A model generated the notes under the pieces. It saw nothing but the letters and a program-made list of their open reading frames with translations. It ran no database searches and was not told the DNA's origin. A stretch of DNA of 64,000 bases from Coriolopsis trogii (taxonomy: Eukaryota; Basidiomycota; Agaricomycetes; Polyporales; Polyporaceae), in the NCBI GenBank assembly GCA_020543525.1, contig JAHYIO010000008.1, positions 744,001-808,000 on the forward strand, given 5' to 3'. This document shows, in pieces, positions 56,340 to 64,000 of the stretch. The position numbers and the translations under genes are program-made. Every line of letters starts with the position of its first letter. Positions within the stretch are counted from its first letter, which is position 1.

Positions 56340-58304
56340 ATGCGAACACCATCGGCGATCCTCGCTGGAGTTCTATCTGTCCTTGCGGGTGGTCACTATA
56401 CCGGATACTGGCACATCCAATGGCCCTCTTCTGCCAGCACAAACGAGTACGAGCGCTGGAGCTGTCTACCCTTCCTGCCCAACCTCCTGTCAGATACACC
56501 ACCCGCGCAAGACCACCCAGTGCTACGTCAGGCGGCGCGCACGCTTCATGACCATCTCACTTCACGATTCTCCATGGGCGACATCGACAGCTTATCCGTT
56601 GCGGTCGTTACCTCTGGAGGCACTCTTTACGAGCAGAATTTGGGCGTGATAAGAGCAAACGAAACGAACTCTTCCCCAACGCACAGCCACTCGGTCTATC
56701 GTATCGCCTCGGTCGCGAAACTGTTCAACGTCTTGGAAGGATTCATCCTTGAACAAAAGGGTTTGATATCTTGGTGAGTGTGCACATGTGGACTTGAGAT
56801 GTTGTCCCTTATCATGGCCGGCGTATGGTCCAGGGACGACCCAATAGACAAGTACGTGGAGAACTTCAAGTACATAGCAGCTGGACTGGACAAAAGCTCA
56901 CCGTTCGATGCCGGGGAGATGCCTCCAATTACCCTGCGTCAGCTAGCAGCGCACATGTCTGGCTTGGGAAGAGACTGGCCCCCAGGCACTGTTGCTGGCT
57001 GGCCTCACAACCTCGCAGGAATGGGTCCTCCGCCCACCAATGGTCTTCCATTTCCTTCTTACGACGATCTCTTCAAGTCCATTGCTACCCATCATCTCAC
57101 GTCGCCGCCAGGGGCGTACCCTGCCTACTCGAATGCTGGTACAGCACTCCTAGCCTACGCCTTCGCTGTTGCCCATGGAGCAATTACCGAAGCCGGACCA
57201 AAGATCACGTATGCGGAGCTTGTGCAACGCGACATATTCCAGCCTATGGGTCTCAACGGCAGCTCGTTCCTCGTCACGGAGGATAACAAGCACCTCATCG
57301 TGGTCCCATCTTTAGCTCCCGAAGTCGCCGTACGTCTGCATCCTCCCGAACTCATCATCACCCTACTGAGCGAGTTGGATTGCACCTCTAGGATCAAGAC
57401 TTCCTGGACGCAATGAACCCTGCGGCAGGACAATACTCCTCGCTAGCCGACCTCATCACCGTCACCCAGACGCTGCTCAACCCCCGCCACCCGAAGAGCC
57501 AGCTGAGGCAGCACTCGATGCACACCTGGCTGCAGATCGTGCACGCGTTCGAGGAAGACGACTGGACCGAGATCGGCCTCGTCTGGGAGATCATCAAGGC
57601 GCGCGACTCGAACGGCCGTCTGCGCAAGATATACTGGAAGCGTGCGTTCCTCGTCTCCTTCCGTCCGTTCACGCTCTCAACGTTGACGACATGCCGCATA
57701 CTAGTGGGCGCGATGGCAGGATACCATGCCGCGCTGGCTATCCACCCCGGCACAGGGTACGGAGTCGTGGTGCTGATGACGGGGCACTACCCTGACGCCG
57801 CGAAGCTCGCATACGACGCCTTCGAGATTTTCCAGCCCGCCATCGATTCCGCGCTCGCCGAGATGGCGACGGAGCTCTACGTTGGGGATTGGTACGCTGA
57901 AATGGAAGATGGGGCGGAGCCCTCGTCTGCGCGCGTCACGATAGAGCGGGGCACGCTCTACATGGAAGAGCTTCTGTTGCTGGGCGTCGATGCGCTCAAG
58001 AACTTCGGCGCGCCCGGGCGCTTGGCGCTACGCTCGAGCAGGAGACGCGACGAGTTCCGGTATGTCGCGACGTCTCTGCTTCGTTCTTCCCATGCTTATC
58101 AGTATTCTCTCGCCAAGGCTCGACACTGGAATCCCTGGATACAACGGACAGAAGCACATGGGGTGTTATCCGTATTGGAACGGGCAAGACCTATGGGGCG
58201 TTAGGAACAACGCGGCGGTAAACGCGATATACTTCTCTGGCGGCGTCGGGGGAGGACGCCGGTTGCATATCCCCTCTCTTGCGTTGACGATGAGAAGACG
58301 CTGA
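56340..58304 (+). CDS. Serine beta-lactamase/transpeptidase-like secreted protein
   Basis: Fungal member of the class C beta-lactamase-like (LACTB/AmpC-related) hydrolases. The N terminus MRTPSAILAGVLSVLAGGHY looks like a signal peptide or anchor. The catalytic SxxK is RIASVAKLF with Ser124 and Lys127. The second motif YxN is YPAYSNAG, in a conserved PGAYPAYSNAG context, and LRQLAAHMSGL is the usual helix before it. FQPMGLNGSSF follows. Near 57720 GYHAALAIHPGTGYGVVVL occupies the place of the KTG strand. A further C-terminal beta-domain ends at 58304. Introns near 56774, 57328, 57645 and 58061. Fungal homologs are thought to be esterases or lactonases, some in secondary-metabolite clusters; the substrate here is unknown. 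Confidence 0.85.
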
Positions 58305-58622
58305 CGGACATCTACACACATTACGGCGTAGATGTTCCACCACTGATGCGTGGACAATGCGAGCGTAATCGTTACCTGCCCAGGCGCACTTGTGAACTTG
58401 AATCAAAATCATAATGCTCTGAGGAAGTGGAGTCTGGGCTTGTGCAAATTCTGGGATTTTGAGTGCGAGAGGTTCAGTCTGCATGTTCAGAGACAACAGA
58501 AGAACGATATGGATTGGCATATGTGCATAGGGCATACAGGGCATACAGGAATGGTGGCATAGGGCATGGGGCATAGGTTCCGATACAAGTACATTCTTCG
58601 TCCGTGCGATTCCTTCTTCCAT
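58305..58622. other. Convergent intergenic region
   Basis: Short spacer between two converging genes; nothing recognised. Confidence 0.5.
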
Positions 58623-60055
58623 TCATTCTTCATCGCTCACATCTCTCCTCACCCGCTTGTGCCGGCTCGCCCGGACATCCGCGCGCGCAGCTCTCCGCCT
58701 GGACGTCTCGAGCGACTCAAACTCGTCCTCGCTGAGGTAGTAAGCCTCCAGCACGGCGACAATCCATGCCCAGGCGCCCCGAACAGCGGTGCACACCCCA
58801 GAGGAAGCTGCGGTAACGGTGCGCGCGCAACTTCGGAATGCATCCGCGATCGTTCGTCCGAGGAAGCTGAAGACGGCGCAGACGATGGCGCTCGTGAGGA
58901 TGGCCCACACGCCTTGGCCCAGGATTCCGACGATGTCGCACAATGTAACGATGGCGAGCCCGATGACGATCAGGACGGCGTGCACCACCACGTACGGCGT
59001 CGACGTCACCCCATCCCATACAGCCTCGGCTAAGGATACAACCGCTTTGCCTGCAATTCGGGGCGTCGACTCGATGAAGTTCCACAAATGGTCGGGGATC
59101 ATCAAAAGCCGATGGCGGGCTTTGCGGACGTCTCGCATGAGACGTGTCGGTTTCTCTGACACGGAGAACAGACAGTCAGCGTGCTGCATGGGGGAGAATG
59201 GGACGATCACACACCGATGATGGCGATCACCTCGTGTGTCTCTCCCAGGAGCACGTTCACTCCCAGCGGAGAGAGTTGCTCGACTGGATATCGGGAGACA
59301 TCCGCTTCTTCCCCGCGTCGGCGGTTGGCGTCCAGAGTCTGAAAGTCACGATGGGCAGTGTTAGCTGACTCAACAGGAATAGAATGTGTGGGCGAGCCAA
59401 CACTACGCACGTAGCAGTTCTCCATGCCCCAAGCACGCATGGCAGGACGGAGATCAAGACCGCCTTTTGGGTCGAGTGGTAGGTCCATCCAGATCTCCCC
59501 GAGGTGCGACGGCCAATTTGCCTTCCTGACGGCAGCGGCGTTGGGATACCATTTAACTCTGACCCAACTGGAGCGAACGCAAGTTAGCTTCCACTCCTAT
59601 CATCACGCAAGTACCGTTCGGACGTACTTAGGCTTGACAGGATACCAACGAAGCCTCCCCTCCTCCGAAATCGCGACCAATGTCGCGTGGTACTCCGGAT
59701 GGAAGAACGGCGCACGGAAGAACAGGCTCGAGAACTTCCAAAGGTACACGATCTTCTCCTTGAACTCAGACAGTAAGTCGCGCTCGCTGCTTTCAGCCAT
59801 CGCCTCCTTGAATGACTTGCTCAGCTCGAGAGTGCTGTCCACCCAACGCAGGAACTGCCGCGGGTGCACGAGCGCGTACGGCACGAGCGCGGCGTACGCG
59901 TAGATCCGCTCGGCTTCGTCCATCCCGTACCGCGACGGCCTGGTGGAGACATAGTGTACGATGTCCCCAAAGTCGACCTCGTCCTCCTTCGACGATTGTT
60001 CCCGCCGGAAGGCGGCAGCGAGGCGTGCGGTGTTGGAGCTAGTGTGGGCAGGCAT
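58623..60055 (-). CDS. Multi-pass membrane protein of unknown function
   Basis: Not recognised as a named family. It begins MPAHTSSNTARLAAAFRREQ (60055; an in-frame ATG also exists at 60268). The N-terminal half is helical and polar: RYGMDEAERIYAYAALVPYA, LVHPRQFLRWVDSTLELSKS and FKEKIVYLWKFSSLFF. The next exons give VKWYPNAAAVRKANWPSHLG and IWMDLPLDPKGGLDLRP. The last exon holds hydrophobic segments VVVHAVLIVIGLAIVTLCDI, ILTSAIVCAVFSFLG and WAWIVAVLEAYYL, and a basic tail ending SDEE. Four exons are inferred. A membrane-associated role on the cytosolic side is likely; nothing more can be said. Confidence 0.65.
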
Positions 60056-63000
60056 TGTTGAGGGAGGCTGAGACGGCAGTGAGGAGTAAGCAGCAGGGAA
60101 GCGTGGGGCTCTCCGGCGCGCTGGACTATCCAGGTCCACAGTAAATATATCTGAAAGGAAGCAGGCCGCGTGTCGTATTGAACGCGCAAGGGCGTCGCGA
60201 CTACCGGTGTTCGAGTACAAGATCGCCTGGCAGCGACCAGGGAAGGTGGAGTCTGTGAGGGTTGCCAAGGTGACATGTTTCGGCGACGAGCAGAAAAGTA
60301 CTTGCTTTGTTCTGTGTCAAATCTACTGGAGAGGAGTACAAGGTCAGCAAGAGAAGACAGCGAGAGAGCGTTGTAGTCGCGAGTCTTGGGCGCTTCTAAT
60401 GTTGCAAGACTACCTTTTACGGTCCGCGTGTTCCGCATTGGGTAATAGTCGACACCATTTGTTCAGACATACGGGCCATGGTGCAGCGGAATCTATATGT
60501 GCATATGGACAAGCACATATACCATCGTACCAGGCAATGTACATAGGAGAGAGATACGAAAATCAGTACAAGACGGGCAACACGCACGACGGCGTGAGCT
60601 GCGCCACGCTGCGTAGGGAACGACCCACTTGCCGGGCCAGCGTACTACCCAAACGGTACTGAGGGTACCTTACAAGAGGTTCATCAATCAACCACGCTTG
60701 TATTGGAGACTTCATAGGAGTTCACGCACCTTCGTGGTATTGACTATACAGTGTCGCCGCCACATTCACTCTTGACCAAGAGCACGAGGTACGCTCATAC
60801 GAGGTGGTCGACGTAGGGGTGTCATGATACAAGAACGACTTGGGTATCTGTCATGAGTAGTCACAGATATATGAACCGCTACAGAGTGGAGGACTGACAC
60901 TCACCTGCCAATGAGCGATTATGTGGCCATGAACCGTACTTCACGATCACCATCGCGACATTTCATGCCAAGTTCCAAGTGTACGAGCCGGCTCTAGGAA
61001 ATCCTGTAAGACTATCTGTTTAGGGGCGTCCAATGTAAAGACTGACATACCCTCACAACTTCAATCCTCATCGAGTTTCTCAGGACACCGCAAACAGAGT
61101 GCTGTTGTACACAACAGCACTCAAAAGTGAAGTGAGGCTGGAGATCAGTCGCAGTACGATCTACTTAGTGCCGCAAATCGACTCCTGCCAATAGACAGCA
61201 GCAGTGAGCGACCATGTCTCACACCCACAGTAGGAGTACGCCCATCGGCATGCGGGTGCATGTCAGCGCTGCCGATAGGCAGTCACGGAGTGCAGTACCC
61301 TCGTACAGCACGGTATGGGCCCTCAAACTGTCCCGAGGCGTACACGACACCGTGTGGCCTCAAGGCTCGAGTGAGCCACCTGGTAAGGCGTGATTAGCGA
61401 CAGCCAGAACTCAGGCCCGGAGGAGAGAGGTACGTACCTGTCAAGGTCAAGTGAAGAAGGGAAAAATAGAGGGGAACGAATGGACAGATACCGCTGAAGG
61501 CTGGGTTGCAATCTCTCTGGCTTTAAGAGCTGTGTGGTCGAGCCGCCACCGCAGGGGCGTAGCGCCGCTGCGGCTGGTCTGCCATCCACAAAGACGGCGC
61601 TGACCGCAGGCTACTCGGGACTGAAGGTCGGCTACAATTGCGTTGCTGCATTTGGAGGTTTCCGAGTCGTTATGGGTAGCTTCAATGGATTCATACCATT
61701 CCTCCGTGAAGGGTCAATCTGAAACAGATGGCATGCCAGTAAGTCAGACCATACCCCACGCCGCAGGTGAGTGACTCCATGCATTCTCCAAATTCATCAA
61801 CCAGGCTACGACAGACAAAAGCGACATCCCATTCCTGCCCTTTTGTAGCGAAGGCTTCACGGTGTTCATATGTGCCAGGATAACTGTGACAACGACGACC
61901 GTACCGCTGGTACTCCAGCCCTCATCATAGCGACAAAGAGCACAGCAAACACCCATCGTGGATTGTAGAGTACGCTGAGCCTTGGGACATGTCACATGGC
62001 GCAGCCTCGATGCATGATACTTGAGCACCGTATCAGCACCGAGTGGAAATGATCGCCACTGTCTATTGAGTTGACAGTGCCAAGACGTACTCCACAGCCC
62101 GATTGTACCACTGTTCCCCGAGAGAAGTAACTGAGGCTCACCAGGGCTCAGACTGCCGGGAGGGGATTCTCTCAACGTGCATATGCATCACTGGCGGGAT
62201 AACTTGAAGCTATCAGGGCTGTACTGGGCTGTCGGAAACTGAAGGCTAGCAGACCCGGCAATCGAGAGCGGATAATGAATTGGTCGCCAATGCATCTCGT
62301 TGGCCTTTCTCGTCGTATGCTATCGCAAATTGTGGATACGAGAAAGGAGGCCAAACGAAGTGGAGCAGAAACAGTTTGCGCGACGCGCGCGCGCGCGTCA
62401 TCGCCGCGCCCGCACCTCCGCAGGCGCCTGAGCTACCATTTCTGGCACTTTTTGTCTCGGACCGACTTACGCCGGATACCGAGCGCCCAGAATTCCAGTG
62501 TGGCGGCGAACTGAGAGGCAAACTCTGCCCTCGACCCCTTTGACGCGATATCAAGTTCGTGCCAGATCACAGCGTCTGCTTTTGGGAGTGTCTTCTCTCC
62601 CGACAACTTCAACCGGAGGACACGATAGCACCGCGAGAGACTTCCATCTTGAAGTTGTGTGTCGCAGCACTCCGACTCAGAGTCCGTCGGTCGTGGAGGT
62701 CAAGGCGTGCTTCGAGCTCTTGAGTAAGATCATGGAAGGATGGCCCATGTGAATTTCTAGATTCCGGGGTGCTGTCTCAGTTCTCGCCCTCGAATGTCAG
62801 ACCAGAAGATGATGCCTCCCGCGGTCCTCGGGAGATGGCAAACGACTGCGGTCGAGACAACAGGAGGCAAAAGTGATGCATATCACAGAGGCCAGGTCTG
62901 CAAATTGAGTGTGACTGAATATTGTGCCCCTCCTTCACATGCTCTAGGAATTGCAGCGAGTCTGAGGACCTGGCGTACTTCTCGGATACTATTACGTCTT

Positions 63001-63806
63001 GGCAACTCGCAGACGGCATGCGTAGATGTGTTATACGTTCCAGCCCTCCGAGGCTGTACCGCTATTAGTATTAGCTGTGAATCGGATGGCCTCGAGGCCT
63101 ATGGAGTACCAGTGGACGCTTCTCCCTAGTACCGCCGAGATTGGCTTGCCGGGGACGCGTTTGCTGCAGGCACAGAAGAGCATGCATGCCTCGTTCGTCC
63201 CGCAGGCAAACATGCTGCACTCTGAGTACGTGTTCGCAAATCGCTATTGGAACTGAAGCACGGACGCCCCATGTCGATGAGGGGCGAGGATGGTAGGGAA
63301 GAATTCCAATATGGCAGTTGCCGCCCCTGGCGCCTATACTTGTACATTGTCCGCTGCCGGATCATCCCGACGCGCCTCCCGCCACAACCCCTTCCCAAAC
63401 TTTGACCCTCACGCAAGCAACGTGGTATGCACACATTACGCAATCGACCCCTCCCGCGAACCTTGTTTGTGCTATGGTTAGCTATTGCCTGAGCACTCGG
63501 AAGCCTAGCCAACACCCAGGAAGCACGACTGCAAGCGCTGGCCCGGGATTCTATGGCTGTAGACGCACTCATACCGTATCTTCGACGACAGCAGGCGGGG
63601 AACAAGGCAAGATTCGCGCAGCGAGCGCATGCAGTGTCGTACGTGTATCGACAACGGTTAAATAGGCGGTGACACTGAGGAACAGAGAGGAGAACATATA
63701 GATCGTACACGCAAATGAGCTTGTGGTGCGCTTAAGGCTGTACACCCAGCCTCAGAGGATGCGGGTTCATAATGGGAGCGGCGTCGTGCAGAGTACGGGA
63801 AGGCGG
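60056..63806. other. 3.7 kb region without a firm gene
   Basis: Only short frames. Plus-strand 62498-62752 and minus-strand 62777-63019 have mildly coding-like stretches (for example KACFELLSKIMEGW and SSDSLQFLEHVKEGHNIQS) but I could not join them into a gene. A CG-dinucleotide run occurs near 62383-62399 and a palindrome at 61098-61121. Confidence 0.4.
61098..61121. repeat. Perfect palindromic hairpin
   Basis: Arms AGTGCTGTTGT and ACAACAGCACT (11 bp) with a 2-base spacer AC. Confidence 0.7.
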
Positions 63807-63992
63807 TCAGGCCACTAACCGTATCTTTCCAACATGCGCGACATCCTCCCACTCGGCCTCCACATCGCTCACGAGATGTAAGCTCGTGAACAAGGTATGG
63901 TCGACGTCGATGACATCTTCTTCCGTAGTCTTATTGGCCTTCCGCTGATGCTGTCCGAGCTTCCGGCGAAGATAACGGGCCATGCCTCGCAT
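63807..63992 (-). CDS. Coding-like exon of a gene at the window edge
   Basis: Reads MARYLRRKLGQHQRKANKTT from 63983 (or with three more residues from 63992), then EEDVIDVDHTLFTSLHLVSD and VEAEWEDVAHVGKIR, followed by a GTTAGT donor at about 63822. Composition is strongly coding-like. The next exon could not be located, and the gene may begin beyond the window. Function unknown. Confidence 0.45.
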   Translation of the reverse strand: MRGMARYLRRKLGQHQRKANKTTEEDVIDVDHTLFTSLHLVSDVEAEWEDVAHVGKIRLVA

Positions 63993-64000
63993 GAGACCGG

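Noticed and set aside
1..64000. Secondary-metabolite gene cluster
   Set aside because: One P450 and one beta-lactamase-like gene are present, but there is no recognisable polyketide synthase, peptide synthetase or terpene synthase in the window.

Overview
The window reads as nuclear DNA of a mushroom-forming basidiomycete (Agaricomycetes, probably a polypore-like species; the exact taxon is inference). Genes are broken by many short introns of about 50-65 bp with GT-AG ends. Families typical of these fungi are present: a DUF6535 membrane protein, DUF7330-like proteins, an F-box protein, a cytochrome P450 and Tos1-type wall proteins. No bacterial operon, CRISPR array, rRNA or convincing tRNA was seen.

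Layout. 0.7-5.2 kb: a doubtful small gene, TIM50 (-), and an intronless kinase-like gene (+). 5.4-12 kb: three tandem paralogous membrane proteins with DUF7330-like beta-repeat ectodomains (-). 12.7-14.5 kb: a NAPE-PLD/FMP30-type metallo-beta-lactamase (-). 15.7-17.0 kb: first Tos1-like secreted wall glucanase-like protein (-). 18.4-20.4 kb: two-domain ABC ATPase (-). 20.9-21.6 kb: ribosomal protein uL23 (-). 22.2-25.6 kb: vacuolar M28 membrane protease (+). 26.3-27.9 kb: single-pass Ser/Pro-rich protein (+). 28.3-32.1 kb: DUF6535 gene (-) carrying a complete non-autonomous hAT-like transposon in one intron. 32.4-35.0 kb: gene-poor block made of two diverged tandem copies of a ~1.3 kb repeat. 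35.3-37.2 kb: TAP-like alpha/beta hydrolase (+). 38-40.4 kb: F-box protein (-). 41.6-44.0 kb: SDR/ketoreductase-like membrane protein (+) with a 905 bp intron. 44.4-45.9 kb: second Tos1-like gene (+). 46.1-50.6 kb: a head-to-head pair of paralogous genes of unknown function sharing a Cys/His motif. 51.3-53.5 kb: P450 (-). 56.3-58.3 kb: serine beta-lactamase-like protein (+). 58.6-60.1 kb: multi-pass membrane protein (-). 60-64 kb: mostly without recognisable genes, with one coding-like exon at the very end.

The genes do not form one pathway. Housekeeping functions (mitochondrial import, ribosome, vacuolar protease) are mixed with lineage-specific families that expand by local duplication: the DUF7330 trio, the divergent Cys/His pair and the two Tos1 genes. 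The most interesting items are the precisely delimited hAT-like insertion in an otherwise 64 bp intron, and the divergent Cys/His paralogs, one of which has a WG/GW-rich tail reminiscent of Argonaute-binding proteins. Exon boundaries were inferred by eye; gene spans run from predicted start to stop codon and include introns.
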